Assembly: GCF_026712205.1 (NCBI RefSeq) | Contig: NZ_JAPPUW010000005.1 | Location: 62,001 to 126,000, forward strand | DNA length: 64,000 nucleotides | Direction of reading: 5' to 3' | DNA from: Pelomonas aquatica | GTDB lineage: Bacteria; Pseudomonadota; Gammaproteobacteria; Burkholderiales; Burkholderiaceae_C | In this document: in pieces, positions 31,629-45,382 of the stretch | How the letters are laid out: every line of letters starts with the position of its first letter | Numbering within the stretch: position 1 is the stretch's first letter | Program-made: the position numbers and the translations under genes | Notes under the pieces: model-generated | What the model saw: the letters and a program-made list of their open reading frames with translations, nothing else | What the model was told of the DNA's origin: nothing | Database searches by the model: none

Positions 31629-33758
31629 ATGACGAAGTTTGATGTTTGGAGCTGGCGTACGGTGCGCGTGCTGCTGAGCGGTGCGTTGACGGTCGCGCTG
31701 GCGGCCTGTGGCGGCGGCGGCGGCGGGGCAGGTACCCCGGTCGTCGGGCCGGGCAGTGGCGCATCCAGCCCCTCGACGGCCGCCAGCGCTGTTGCAGCCG
31801 ACCTCGTCGTCGTGTTGAACAAGACCACGATGACCAATTCGGGCACCGACTCGATCACGGCTACCGTGACGTCGATCGACGCCAACCGCGCGGCGATCGG
31901 CAGCGTCCCGGTCAGTTTCAGTGTCAACGCGAATGCGGTGGTGACGCCCAGCGGAACCGCCACCGATGCCAAGACCGGCGCGTTGACGGCGACCATCACC
32001 CAGGGGTCCGACAGTACGGTGCGGCCCGTGAATCTCACGGTGACGTCGGGATCGGTTTCGCGCGTGGTGACTTTCAACGTCGTCCAGAACTCGTCTCCGA
32101 CGAACCCGCAAGCCAACGACCTGAACCTCTCGTTGAGTGCCACCAGCATCCTCAACGCGGGCAGCAACGCGGTCGTGGCCACAGCGACCGCGGTGGATGC
32201 CAGTCGGAACGCGCTCTCGGGGATCCCTGTGCAGTTGGCCGTGTCGGACAGCAGCGCATCGATCATCGTGCCGTCCAACCAGACCAATGCTAGTGGTCAG
32301 GTGACGGGCACCGTCAACATTGGCCAGGACCGTACGAACCGGACCATCACGGTGACCGCGACGAGCGGTACGCTCGTTCGCACCGCGGCCTTCGAGGTGA
32401 CGGGTACCAAATTCAGTCAGGCGAGCCCTGTGCCTGCCGTGGTGAACGCGGGCGGCGCGGGCACGGTGCAGTACACGGTGGCCGATAACAACGGGAACGC
32501 GCTCGCCGGCGTATCCATCGCAGTGTCGGGCAGCGGTATCACTGCGCAGTCGGGTACAACCGATTTGAACGGCAACTACACATTCAATTACACGGCGCCC
32601 AATACACCGGGTGCGACCCTGACCATCAACGCGCTGGCGGGAGGCGTGCCTTCTTCTGTGTCGGTCACCATCCCCGGCGGCACGACGACGGTACCGACTG
32701 CGACGACGCCGGTCTCCACGACGTTGAACTTGTCCGCCAACGTCATCGCGGTCAACACCGATCGAACCAACAACCAGATTGCCGTCAGCGCGTTCTTCCG
32801 GGACGGCAGCAATGCTCCCATCTCGAACGTGCGTGTGCTTTTCGGCGTGACGGGCGACAACCAGACCGGCACCATCGGTTCCGGTACGAACGCAGTGTTG
32901 TCGGACGCCTCGGGTTCTGCGTCGACCAACTACAAGTCGGGCGGGGTCAGCAGCCCTACCAACGGTGTCACCATCCTTGCTTGCTGGAAGACGACCGATT
33001 TCGCATCCACGGACACTGTCGCCAATTGCACGACGGCGGGAGGGCAGTTGCTGAAGACGACGCTGACCATCGTCTCCAATCCGGTTTCTATCTCCATTGG
33101 CACCGACAACACCATCGCGTTGGGTGCTTCGACGTTGACCTATGTGAAGAAGTACGTGGTGCTCGTCGTGGATTCCGCCGGTAATCCGAAAGCCGGCGTC
33201 CAGGTCACGCCATCCGTTGACCTTGGTGGCTATGGCAAGGGGTACTGGAAGTACAATCTCGTCACCCAGGTCTGGGAGCGGTCGCCGGGCTACGGCTCGA
33301 TGGGTTTGCTGACGGCCACCTGCCCCAACGAAGACCTGAATCGAAATGGCGTCATCGACTCGGGCGAAGACGTCAATGGCAATCAGCAGCTTGATCCTCG
33401 CAAATCCGATGTGTCGGTCACCTTGGTCGGCTCCACGACAACCGATGCGAATGGCGTTGCCGTGCTTCAGCTCGAGTACCCGCAGAACGTCGCGAGCTGG
33501 GTCAAGTACAAGATCACGGTGACGGCCGCGGGCGTACTGAGCCCACCTGCCTACTTCCCGCTGGGACAGCCGGTGAGCCTGCCGTCGCAGTCTCTTGGGG
33601 CGCTGCTGGGTAGCGGTACGCCGTCGCCGGTCGAGAACTATCTTTACACCTACGACTGGTTGCCGGTCCGTGCTTCCGATCTGGGTTCGGCAACCGTTGC
33701 TCCTGCATTTGCACTTAGTCCGTATGGTGTCGCCGCAGATTGCACGAGCACCAAGTAA
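31629..33758 (+). CDS. Ig-like (bacterial Big_1/invasin type) repeat lipoprotein
   Basis: 709 residues from ATG 31629, chosen because GGGAG lies 8 nt upstream; ATGs at 31614 and 31623 are in frame. The signal peptide ends with lipobox LAAC (Cys27), followed by a Gly run. Tandem Ig-like modules follow at roughly 60-160, 165-255, 260-350 and 365-460, with repeated patterns such as TVTSGSVSRVVTF, NASGQVTGTVNIG and DLNGNYTFNYTAP. Near residue 565 lies a calcium-loop-like segment (DLNRNGVIDSGEDVNGN). It is probably a surface or periplasmic adhesin-type protein. It sits 63 nt after pilQ and overlaps aroK. GC content looks lower than its neighbours. Exact role unknown. Confidence 0.75.
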   Translation: MTKFDVWSWRTVRVLLSGALTVALAACGGGGGGAGTPVVGPGSGASSPSTAASAVAADLVVVLNKTTMTNSGTDSITATVTSIDANRAAIGSVPVSFSVNANAVVTPSGTATDAKTGALTATITQGSDSTVRPVNLTVTSGSVSRVVTFNVVQNSSPTNPQANDLNLSLSATSILNAGSNAVVATATAVDASRNALSGIPVQLAVSDSSASIIVPSNQTNASGQVTGTVNIGQDRTNRTITVTATSGTLVRTAAFEVTGTKFSQASPVPAVVNAGGAGTVQYTVADNNGNALAGVSIAVSGSGITAQSGTTDLNGNYTFNYTAPNTPGATLTINALAGGVPSSVSVTIPGGTTTVPTATTPVSTTLNLSANVIAVNTDRTNNQIAVSAFFRDGSNAPISNVRVLFGVTGDNQTGTIGSGTNAVLSDASGSASTNYKSGGVSSPTNGVTILACWKTTDFASTDTVANCTTAGGQLLKTTLTIVSNPVSISIGTDNTIALGASTLTYVKKYVVLVVDSAGNPKAGVQVTPSVDLGGYGKGYWKYNLVTQVWERSPGYGSMGLLTATCPNEDLNRNGVIDSGEDVNGNQQLDPRKSDVSVTLVGSTTTDANGVAVLQLEYPQNVASWVKYKITVTAAGVLSPPAYFPLGQPVSLPSQSLGALLGSGTPSPVENYLYTYDWLPVRASDLGSATVAPAFALSPYGVAADCTSTK

Positions 33759-34317
33759 TGTGATTGCCCTCGTCGGCATGCCCGGCGGTGGCAAGTCCAC
33801 CGTCGGCAAACAATTGGCACGCCAGATCGGCGTGCCTTTTGTCGATTCGGACCACGAGATCGAGCAGCGTATCGGCGGCAGCATCCGGCAGTTCTTCGAC
33901 CAGCACGGCGAGGAGGCCTTCCGCGACATCGAGTCCGAGGTCATCGAGGCGTTGCTGAAGCGCCCCGGCGACTGCGTGCTGGCCACCGGCGGCGGCGCCG
34001 TGTTGAGGGAGCGCAACCGAGAGTTGCTGCATGCCGGCTCGATCGTGCTCTATCTGCGCACGACGCCCGAGGATCTGTTCCGCAGGTTGCGTCACGACAC
34101 GACCCGGCCGCTGCTGCAGGTGCGTGACCCGTTGGCGCGGTTGCGAGAGCTGTACCACCAGCGCGACCCGCTGTACCGCCGCTGTGCCCACTACGTGCTC
34201 GAGAGCGCGAGGCCGTCGGTCCATGCGCTGGTCAACATGGCCCTGATGCAACTGGAATTGGCGGGCCTGCTGGACCCTTCGCGGGTCGCGGCCACCGTCG
34301 GCGCCGAGCCGCTCTGA
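33724..34317 (+). CDS. aroK: Shikimate kinase
   Basis: 197 residues from ATG 33724, which overlaps the preceding gene by 35 nt; a GTG at 33760 just after that gene's stop is an alternative and would begin VIALVGMPGGGKST. It phosphorylates shikimate with ATP in the chorismate pathway. Walker A is GMPGGGKST. The shikimate-binding residues are in DSDHEIEQRIGGSI, FRDIESEVI and ATGGGAVLRERNRE, and the lid is DTTRPLLQVRDP. It precedes aroB as usual. Confidence 0.95.
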   Translation: MVSPQIARAPSNVIALVGMPGGGKSTVGKQLARQIGVPFVDSDHEIEQRIGGSIRQFFDQHGEEAFRDIESEVIEALLKRPGDCVLATGGGAVLRERNRELLHAGSIVLYLRTTPEDLFRRLRHDTTRPLLQVRDPLARLRELYHQRDPLYRRCAHYVLESARPSVHALVNMALMQLELAGLLDPSRVAATVGAEPL

Positions 34318-34378
34318 GGCGGCTGCGCCGATGGCGGCTTGACGGCAGACGAAGGGGGCGGCTCTTACACTTGACCGC

Positions 34379-35473
34379 ATGGCCGCCACTGACACCGTAC
34401 GCATCCTCCTCCCCGGCAACCGCGACTACGAGATCCGCATCGGCTCCGGCCTGATGGATGAGCGATCGAGCTGGCAAGGTCTGCCCAAGGCGGGCGCTGC
34501 CGTCGTCGTCAGCAACGAAACCGTTGCGCCGCTGTTTGCCGAGCGTCTGCGGAGCCAACTGCTTTCGGTCTATCCGCGTGTGGACCTGGTCGTGCTGCCC
34601 GATGGCGAGCAGCACAAGGACTGGGCCAGCCTGAACCGGATCTGCGACCACTTGCTGGGCGAGGCGATGGACCGCCGTACCGTGCTGTTCGCGCTCGGTG
34701 GCGGCGTCATCGGCGACATGACGGGGTTCGCAGCGGCCATCTATATGCGCGGCGTGCCTTTCGTTCAGGTACCGACGACGCTGCTGGCCCAGGTCGATTC
34801 CTCAGTCGGCGGCAAGACGGCGATCAACCACCCGCTGGGCAAGAACATGCTCGGCGCCTTCTATCAGCCGGAACGCGTCATTGCCGACCTCGACACGCTG
34901 GACAGCCTGCCGGACCGCGAGTTGCGAGCCGGCCTGGCCGAGGTCATCAAGTACGGGCCGATTGCCGACGCCGGTTTTCTTTGCTGGATCGAGGACAACC
35001 TCGACGCTCTGCTGGCGCGCGACAAGGCCGTGCTGGGCTATGCCGTGCGGCGCAGTTGCGAGATCAAGGCGGAAGTCGTCGGCCAGGACGAGCGCGAGCA
35101 GGGCCTGCGGGCGATCCTGAATTTCGGCCACACCATTGGCCACGCCATCGAGGCCGGCCTGGGCTATGGCGCCTGGCTGCACGGAGAGGCCGTGGCCTGC
35201 GGCATGGTGCTGGCGGCTGACCTGTCCCAGCGACTGGGGCTGATGCCGGCCGGTTTTGTGGCACGGTTGCGTGCGCTGATCGAACGTGCCGACCTGCCGG
35301 TGCAGCCACCCAAGCTGGGCGCCGAGCGCTATCTGCAGCTGATGCGCGTCGACAAGAAGGCGGAGGCGGGCGAGATCCGTTTCGTGCTCATCGAGGAACT
35401 CGGGCGCGCAGGCTTGCATGCGGTGCCCGACGCCCTCATTGCCGAGACGCTGGCCGCGCACGGGGCGGCCTGA
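34379..35473 (+). CDS. aroB: 3-dehydroquinate synthase
   Basis: 364 residues. This NAD- and metal-dependent enzyme converts DAHP to 3-dehydroquinate. NAD-binding [19 protein letters not shown] and [19 protein letters not shown] are textbook AroB motifs. Metal ligands are in LAEVIKYG (Glu), [11 protein letters not shown] (His) and [10 protein letters not shown] (His). It lies 61 nt after aroK and 1 nt before dgt. Confidence 0.97.
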   Translation: MAATDTVRILLPGNRDYEIRIGSGLMDERSSWQGLPKAGAAVVVSNETVAPLFAERLRSQLLSVYPRVDLVVLPDGEQHKDWASLNRICDHLLGEAMDRRTVLFALGGGVIGDMTGFAAAIYMRGVPFVQVPTTLLAQVDSSVGGKTAINHPLGKNMLGAFYQPERVIADLDTLDSLPDRELRAGLAEVIKYGPIADAGFLCWIEDNLDALLARDKAVLGYAVRRSCEIKAEVVGQDEREQGLRAILNFGHTIGHAIEAGLGYGAWLHGEAVACGMVLAADLSQRLGLMPAGFVARLRALIERADLPVQPPKLGAERYLQLMRVDKKAEAGEIRFVLIEELGRAGLHAVPDALIAETLAAHGAA

Positions 35474-35474
35474 C

Positions 35475-36611
35475 ATGGCCGGCACGCGCCTGGCATGTGC
35501 GGCCGACCCGGCACGCAGCCGCGGGCGGCGCCTGTCCGAGCCGGCGGCGCCCACGCGCAGCGAGTTCCAGCGCGACCGCGACCGCATCATCCACAGCACG
35601 GCCTTCCGTCGGCTGGTCTACAAGACCCAGGTCTTCCTGAACCACGAAGGCGACCTGTTCCGGACCCGGCTGACGCACTCGCTGGAGGTCGCGCAACTGG
35701 GCCGCTCCATCGCACGCAGCTTGGGGCTGGACGAAGACCTCGTCGAAGCCGTGGCGCTGGCTCACGACCTGGGCCACACGCCATTCGGCCACGCGGGCCA
35801 GGACGTGCTGGACGACTGCATGCGCGGGCACGGCGGCTTCGAACATAACCTGCAGTCCCTGCGCGTCGTGGATAGCCTGGAACAGCGTTACCCAGACTTC
35901 GATGGCCTCAACCTCTGCTTCGAGACGCGCGAGGGCATCCTCAAGCATTGCTCGAAGCGGCATGCCGAGCTGATCGAAGCGGGCGAACCGGGCGGCATCG
36001 CGGCGCGCTTCCTGTACGGTGGACAGCCCAGCCTGGAGGCGCAGCTCTGCAATCTTGCCGACGAGGTGGCCTACAACGCGCACGACGTGGACGATGGCGT
36101 GCGCTCGGGGCTCATCGAGCTGGAGCAACTGCTGGAGGTGGAGCTGGTGCGCGAACACTGGCGCTCGGCACTGGTGGATCACCCAACGTTGGGCGGCAAG
36201 CGCCTGCTGTTCGAGACCATCCGCCGCATGCTGTCGGCCCAGGTCTACGACATCATCGACGCCACGCGCGCGGCGTTGGCCGAGGCCTCGCCCGCCGACG
36301 CCGATGCGGTGCGCCGTTGCGAAAAGCCGCTGGTGCACTTCAGCGCGGCCATGCGCACGGCGAGTGCGGCCTTGAAGCGATTCCTGTTTGCCAACCTCTA
36401 TCGCCATCCCCAGGTCCAGGCCACACGGGCGCGAGCCGAGGAAGTGCTGCGCGATCTGTTTGCCGCCTACTCGGCCGATGCGACGCAGCTGCCGGCGGAC
36501 TTCGCCGACCGCCCGGACCGCGAACGCGCCTGCGCCGACTACATCGCCGGCATGACCGACCGGTTCGCCATCCGCGAGCATCGCCGGCTGACGGGCAAGA
36601 GCTTGTTCTGA
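35475..36611 (+). CDS. dgt: dGTPase-like HD-domain triphosphohydrolase
   Basis: 378 residues. HD metal-binding motifs are intact: RTRLTHSLEVAQLG (His), ALAHDLGHTPFGHAG (His-Asp) and NLADEVAYNAHDVDDG (Asp). This is the shorter deoxyguanosinetriphosphate triphosphohydrolase-like protein type that follows aroB in Burkholderiales; it hydrolyses dNTPs. The start is at ATG 35475, immediately after the aroB stop. It is followed by the RAYT element that separates it from gltB. Confidence 0.93.
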   Translation: MAGTRLACAADPARSRGRRLSEPAAPTRSEFQRDRDRIIHSTAFRRLVYKTQVFLNHEGDLFRTRLTHSLEVAQLGRSIARSLGLDEDLVEAVALAHDLGHTPFGHAGQDVLDDCMRGHGGFEHNLQSLRVVDSLEQRYPDFDGLNLCFETREGILKHCSKRHAELIEAGEPGGIAARFLYGGQPSLEAQLCNLADEVAYNAHDVDDGVRSGLIELEQLLEVELVREHWRSALVDHPTLGGKRLLFETIRRMLSAQVYDIIDATRAALAEASPADADAVRRCEKPLVHFSAAMRTASAALKRFLFANLYRHPQVQATRARAEEVLRDLFAAYSADATQLPADFADRPDRERACADYIAGMTDRFAIREHRRLTGKSLF

Positions 36612-36654
36612 GTTTTTTAAAAATGGGGTCGGAGTCGATTATGCTGACGACTCC
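36609..36654 (+). repeat. Left flank of the RAYT element: motif plus REP-like hairpin
   Basis: Starting within the dgt stop, the sequence runs TGAGTTTTTTAAAAATGGGG and continues into a hairpin whose arms GGAGTCG (36631-36637) and CGACTCC (36648-36654) pair over a 10-nt loop. The AAATGGGGTC core recurs twice in inverse orientation on the other side of the transposase gene. That arrangement is typical of REP sequences bordering a RAYT. Confidence 0.65.
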
Positions 36655-36686
36655 GTTTCGGGCGCCTCGCCCGCAAGGATCCCGCC

Positions 36687-37406
36687 ATGGCCCGCCTTCC
36701 CCGCCTGATCCTGCCGGGTCAGCCGCATCATGTCATCCTCCGCGGCAACAACCGCCAGGCCATCTTCTTCAGCGACCTTGACCGCCAGCAATTGCTGGCG
36801 GTGCTGGCCGAGGCCGCGGCCCAGTATCGCGTCGCCATCCACGCCTATGTGCTGATGGACAACCATCTGCACCTGCTGCTGACGCCGGCCGCCGCAGACG
36901 ATCTCAGCCGCATGATGCAGTCGCTCGGCCGGCGCTACGTCGGCTGGTTCAACGCCCGCCATCGGCGCAGCGGCACGCTCTGGGAGGGGCGTTTCAGGGC
37001 AGGGTTGATCGAGGGCGAGCGCCATCTGCTGGCCTGCATGCGCTACATCGAATTGAATCCGGTGCGCGCCGGGCTGTGCGTGGAGCCCGCGCAATGGCCT
37101 TGGTCGAGCGCTGCGCATCACCTCGGCCTGGCCCGCAGCGGGCTGATCACCGAGCACGAGATGTATTGGTCCCTGGGCAATACCCCCTTCGAGCGCGAGC
37201 ATGCCTATCGGGAGTTCATCGGACAAGGGGTGCCCGAGTCGGAAAGAGCCAGCTTTACCGATGCTGCCTTGCGCGGGCGTCCGATCGCCAGCGAAGCGTT
37301 CCTGAAGCCGCTGACCGCGGGCCATAAGGCCGTCGTCGTCAGACGGCCCCGCGGGCGGCCGCGCAAGGTTGAGGCGGTCCAATCCGTCCCATCGGCCAAG
37401 CCTTGA
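36687..37406 (+). CDS. REP-associated tyrosine transposase (Y1_Tnp, IS200/IS605-related)
   Basis: 239 residues. It starts MARLPRLILPGQPHHVILRG. The HUH motif is MDNHLHLLLTP (His-x-His) and the catalytic Tyr is probably in SLGRRYVGWFNARH. ACMRYIELNPVRAGL and WPWSSAAHH are typical of RAYT proteins. The C-terminal basic tail (RRPRGRPRKVE) resembles an AT-hook-like GRP motif that may bind DNA. It nicks or processes single-stranded REP hairpins by family analogy. The frame is intact. It lies alone between dgt and gltB, with REP-like flanks. Confidence 0.9.
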   Translation: MARLPRLILPGQPHHVILRGNNRQAIFFSDLDRQQLLAVLAEAAAQYRVAIHAYVLMDNHLHLLLTPAAADDLSRMMQSLGRRYVGWFNARHRRSGTLWEGRFRAGLIEGERHLLACMRYIELNPVRAGLCVEPAQWPWSSAAHHLGLARSGLITEHEMYWSLGNTPFEREHAYREFIGQGVPESERASFTDAALRGRPIASEAFLKPLTAGHKAVVVRRPRGRPRKVEAVQSVPSAKP

Positions 37407-37410
37407 TTAT

Positions 37411-37473
37411 GGCCCCATTTAAAAACTCATGAATAAGTGATTGAAATAAAATTGTCTCTGACCCCATTTTATT
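37411..37473 (-). repeat. Right flank of the RAYT element: two inverted motif copies
   Basis: Immediately after the transposase stop, GGCCCCATTTAAAAACTCA (37411-37429) is nearly the complement of the left flank around the dgt stop. A further copy, with GACCCCATTTTA at the end of 37450-37473 preceded by ATTGTCTCT, follows. Read on the minus strand the latter is TAAAATGGGGTCAGAGACAA, a motif that I recall bordering RAYT genes in many proteobacteria. Confidence 0.65.
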
Positions 37474-37535
37474 AACGTTGCCGCATTTGTTGCGCTGCAG
37501 TACGCTCGCGCCCTGTTGTGTTCCAGGAGGGCGCC

Positions 37536-42293
<4,758 letters not shown>

Positions 42294-42304
42294 GGAGAGC
42301 CAAC

Positions 42305-43780
42305 GTGGGAAAAGTCACCGGCTTCATGGAGTACGAGCGTCTGGAAGAGGGCTACGAGCCCGTCGGCGCTCGCGTCAAGAACTACAAGGAATTCGTCATC
42401 GGCCTGAACGTCGACCAGGCCAAGCAGCAGGGCGCCCGCTGCATGGACTGCGGCACGCCGTTCTGCAACAACGGCTGCCCGGTCAACAACGTCATTCCGG
42501 ACTTCAACGACCTCGTCTACAAGGGCCGGCCGGAAGACTGGAAGCACGCTATTCACGTGCTGCACAGCACCAACAACTTCCCCGAGTTCACCGGCCGCAT
42601 CTGCCCCGCCCCCTGCGAGGCGGCCTGCACGCTGAACGTCAATGACGACGCGGTGGGCATCAAGTCCATCGAGCACGCCATCATCGACCGCGCCTGGGCC
42701 GAGGGCTGGGTCGCGGCCCAGCCGGCCAAGGTCAAGACGGGCAAGACGGTGGCCGTCGTCGGCTCCGGCCCCGCCGGCCTGGCGGCAGCGCAACAGCTGG
42801 CACGCGCCGGCCACAGCGTCACCGTCTTCGAAAAGAACGACCGCGTTGGCGGCCTGCTGCGCTACGGCATCCCGGACTTCAAGATGGAGAAGTCCCACAT
42901 CGACCGCCGCGTCGAGCAGATGAAGGCCGAGGGCGTCGAGTTCCGCACCGGCGTCATGGTCGCTGCGCTGCCCGAGGGCAGCAAGGTCACGAACTGGGCC
43001 AAGGAAACCATCAGCGCCGACGAGCTGAAGAGCCAGTTCGACGCCATCGTGCTGACCGGTGGTGCCGAGCAGTCGCGCGACCTGCCCGTGCCCGGCCGCG
43101 ACCTCGCCGGCGTGCACTTCGCGATGGAGTTCCTGCCGCAGCAGAACAAGGTCAACGCGGGCGACAAGCTCAAGGGCCAGATCACGGCCGCCGGCAAGCA
43201 CGTCATCGTCATCGGCGGCGGCGATACCGGCAGCGACTGCGTCGGCACCAGCAACCGCCACGGCGCCAAGAGCGTGACCCAGTTCGAGCTGCTGCCCCAG
43301 CCGCCCGAAGTGGAGGACCGCCCGCTGACCTGGCCCTACTGGCCGATCAAGCTGCGCACCTCGTCCAGCCACGAAGAGGGCTGCGAGCGCGAGTTCGCCA
43401 TCGCCACCAAGGAATTCATCGGCGAGAAGGGCAAGCTCACCGGCGTCAAGACCGTGCGCCTGCAATGGCAGGGCGGCAAGATGACCGAAGTCGAAGGTAG
43501 CGAGCAGGTCCTGAAGGCCGACATCGCTTTCCTGGCCATGGGCTTCGTGTCGCCGGTCGCGACCGTTCTTGAAGCCTTCGGCGTCGACAAGGATGCCCGC
43601 GGCAACGGCAAGGCCGCAACCGAAGGCGCCCATGCCTACAAGACCAATGTCGACAAGGTCTTCGCCGCCGGCGACATGCGCCGCGGCCAGAGCCTCGTGG
43701 TCTGGGCCATCCGCGAGGGCCGCCAGGCCGCGCGGGCGGTGGATGAGTACCTGATGGGGGTGAGTCGCTTGCCGCGCTAA
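42305..43780 (+). CDS. gltD: Glutamate synthase [NADPH] small subunit
   Basis: 491 residues from GTG 42305, with GAGGAG about 8 nt upstream; an ATG at 42326 is an alternative. It feeds electrons from NADPH through FAD and [4Fe-4S] clusters to GltB. The N-terminal cluster cysteines are in [15 protein letters not shown] and [13 protein letters not shown]. The FAD loop is [14 protein letters not shown]; the NADPH loop is [15 protein letters not shown]. The C-terminus has [16 protein letters not shown]. It is followed by a strong terminator. Confidence 0.97.
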   Translation: MGKVTGFMEYERLEEGYEPVGARVKNYKEFVIGLNVDQAKQQGARCMDCGTPFCNNGCPVNNVIPDFNDLVYKGRPEDWKHAIHVLHSTNNFPEFTGRICPAPCEAACTLNVNDDAVGIKSIEHAIIDRAWAEGWVAAQPAKVKTGKTVAVVGSGPAGLAAAQQLARAGHSVTVFEKNDRVGGLLRYGIPDFKMEKSHIDRRVEQMKAEGVEFRTGVMVAALPEGSKVTNWAKETISADELKSQFDAIVLTGGAEQSRDLPVPGRDLAGVHFAMEFLPQQNKVNAGDKLKGQITAAGKHVIVIGGGDTGSDCVGTSNRHGAKSVTQFELLPQPPEVEDRPLTWPYWPIKLRTSSSHEEGCEREFAIATKEFIGEKGKLTGVKTVRLQWQGGKMTEVEGSEQVLKADIAFLAMGFVSPVATVLEAFGVDKDARGNGKAATEGAHAYKTNVDKVFAAGDMRRGQSLVVWAIREGRQAARAVDEYLMGVSRLPR

Positions 43781-43799
43781 TCAGGCGGCGCCTCGCGAG

Positions 43800-43830
43800 A
43801 ACCGCCGTCGATTTGGCGGCGGTTTTGTTT
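43800..43830 (+). terminator. Terminator after gltBD
   Basis: The arms AACCGCCG and CGGCGGTT enclose a 9-nt loop and are followed by TTGTTT, 19 nt after the gltD stop. Confidence 0.85.
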
Positions 43831-43970
43831 CATCGCCTTACATCGGGCGGCCTTCCGTCCGCCGCGGTCCGCCGCTGATCGACGTGGTGCGCCGATTTGG
43901 GCAATTTGTCGCGGCGATGCTGACGGATCGTGCGCAAAATGTGCGCAAGGCATCCCAAAGGGGCAGGCGA

Positions 43971-44429
43971 ATGAGACAAATCACCCGGCGTTCCCAGGGT
44001 CGGCAGCACCATGGTTTCACGTTGATCGAGGTCATGGTGGCCGCGGTCATCGTGGCCATCATCGCTGCCGTGGCCATCCCCCAATACAGCCAGTACGTGG
44101 TGCGCGGGCGCATGGTGGAGGCCCAGGGGCAGTTGGCTGGGTTGGGGACCAGCCTGCAGCAGTACTACCAGGACAATCGCAGTTATGTGGGTGCCTGCGG
44201 CAACGGCCTGGCGGCGGCGCCAGCCAACACGACCTATTTCACCTACACCTGCCCCACGCTCGCGGCGGCCAGTTTCCTGGTGCAGGCCTCGGGCAACTCC
44301 GGCACCAGCGTGGCCGGCCTGGTCTACACGCTGGACCAGAACGGCAGTCGGGCCACTCCCAACGTGCCTTCCGGATGGGTGAGCAGCACCACCTGCTGGA
44401 TACGCAACCAGTCGGGGAGCTGCAATTGA
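43971..44429 (+). CDS. pilE: Type IV pilin-like protein, PilE family
   Basis: 152 residues from ATG 43971, preceded by AGGGGCAGG; the frame is open upstream but that part lacks pilin features. Leader MRQITRRSQGRQHHG is cleaved before FTLIEVMVAAVIVAIIA (Glu at +5). The C-terminal domain has paired cysteines (GACGNG, YTCPTL, TTCWIRNQSGSC) that fit a disulfide-bonded loop. It may be the major pilin or a PilE-type minor pilin; the position at the head of a minor-pilin cluster favours the latter. An AT-rich 140-nt region precedes it, but I could not define a promoter. Confidence 0.85.
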   Translation: MRQITRRSQGRQHHGFTLIEVMVAAVIVAIIAAVAIPQYSQYVVRGRMVEAQGQLAGLGTSLQQYYQDNRSYVGACGNGLAAAPANTTYFTYTCPTLAAASFLVQASGNSGTSVAGLVYTLDQNGSRATPNVPSGWVSSTTCWIRNQSGSCN

Positions 44430-44893
44430 AGCAGCCGCGCGGCTTCACCCTCATCGAGCTGGCGGTCACGATTGCGGTCGTGGCCTTGCTGGCGGCGGTG
44501 GTGTTGCCATATCTGGGCGGCACGATCTCGAATTCGCGTTCCCGTACCGTCGTTGCCAAGTTCACGCAGGACTTCGCTTGGCTGCGCAACACGGCCGGTA
44601 CCGGTACGCATACGGTCACGCTGACGCTGAACGCGGACTGCAGCTGGGCCGGCACGGTGGACGGCAATGCCGACAGCGCACGGTCCTATTCGACGGCGCA
44701 GGTGCAGCAGGCATCGCCGGGCATGGGATGCACCGGGCAGAGCGGCACGGCGCTGCCGGTCACCCTCACGTTCAACAGCCAAGGCTTCGTGGCACCGTCG
44801 GCCAACTTCACGTTCAGCGCCTCGACCGGCCAGCAGTGGCCCATGCAGGTGCTGGGCTCGGGCACGCTGGCAATCACGACCGGCAGCAGCTGA
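44426..44893 (+). CDS. Minor pilin, FimT/GspH type
   Basis: About 155 residues from a TTG at 44426 that overlaps the pilE stop, with GGGGAG about 6 nt upstream; no ATG lies near the prepilin motif in a plausible place. The leader is very short (LKQPRG) before FTLIELAVTIAVVALLAAVV with Glu at +5. The mature domain carries one Cys pair (DCSW, MGCTGQ). FimT/FimU-type minor pilins belong to the pilus-initiating tip complex. An upstream ATG at 44375 would lie within pilE. Confidence 0.8.
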   Translation: MKQPRGFTLIELAVTIAVVALLAAVVLPYLGGTISNSRSRTVVAKFTQDFAWLRNTAGTGTHTVTLTLNADCSWAGTVDGNADSARSYSTAQVQQASPGMGCTGQSGTALPVTLTFNSQGFVAPSANFTFSASTGQQWPMQVLGSGTLAITTGSS

Positions 44894-44902
44894 GGGTGCG
44901 GC

Positions 44903-45382
44903 ATGAAGACCTTGGCATCGCAACGTGGCTTTTCGCTGATCAACATCATGGTGACCGTGCTGGTCTTTGCGCTGGGCCTGCTGGCCCTCAGCGCGGTCTA
45001 CAGCCGGCTGGTGGGGGCGCAGACGCAGAGCCAGAACCTGATGCGGATGGCGCCCTGGGGCAACAGCTTCTGGGGTGTCGTGCAGGCCAATCCGGCCGTC
45101 CTGACGACGATGGCCAACACCTACACCTCGGCCAATGTGAGCGCGGCGCCGGCGCCGCTGCAGAACTGGCTGACGCAGATCCTCGTCACGGCCCCCCTCG
45201 CGCTGCCCAATGGCAGCGTCACCATCCAGACCGGGCCGGATGCCGCCAGCGGCAGTAGCTGCTCCACCACAACCGGTTGCTCCGTCACGTTGACCATCAG
45301 CTGGGCCCAGAATGCCGACCCCAACACTTCAGGCGCAGCGATCACGCGCAGCCAGGTTTTCTACTACCAGTTCGGCCTCTGA
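44903..45382 (+). CDS. pilV: Minor pilin PilV-like
   Basis: 159 residues. Leader MKTLASQRG is followed by FSLINIMVTVLVFALGLLAL. The hydrophobic helix with FALGLLAL is PilV-like. Position +5 is Asn, not the Glu found in nearly all pilins that assemble into the shaft. The globular domain has a Cys pair (SSCSTTTGC) and ends with a beta-strand (ITRSQVFYYQFGL). It overlaps the start of the next gene by 71 nt. It belongs to the tip-initiating minor pilins by context. Confidence 0.82.
   Translation: MKTLASQRGFSLINIMVTVLVFALGLLALSAVYSRLVGAQTQSQNLMRMAPWGNSFWGVVQANPAVLTTMANTYTSANVSAAPAPLQNWLTQILVTAPLALPNGSVTIQTGPDAASGSSCSTTTGCSVTLTISWAQNADPNTSGAAITRSQVFYYQFGL

Larger units (their letters stand above)
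36612..37473 (+). mobile_element. RAYT-type element between dgt and gltB
   Basis: The interval between dgt and gltB, two genes that are usually adjacent in this group, is occupied by a Y1 transposase gene with inverted copies of a short AAATGGGGTC motif on both sides. The ends given are the outermost visible motif copies, not demonstrated termini. No target-site duplication is evident. Confidence 0.6.

Noticed and set aside
29652-34016. A minus-strand open frame of more than 1400 codons antisense to pilQ, the Ig-like gene and aroK
   Set aside because: It is composed of His/Arg/Asp-rich shadow sequence with no domain, while the plus strand has three well-supported genes with proper signal peptides and motifs.
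43880-43910. A sigma-54 promoter for the pilE cluster
   Set aside because: TGGTGC followed by TTTGGG is present, but the GG and GC elements are not correctly spaced, so the match is too weak to report.
43884-43970. Longer N-terminus for the PilE-like pilin
   Set aside because: The extra 29 residues would give a 44-residue leader; the ATG at 43971 has a good ribosome-binding site and gives an ordinary 15-residue leader.
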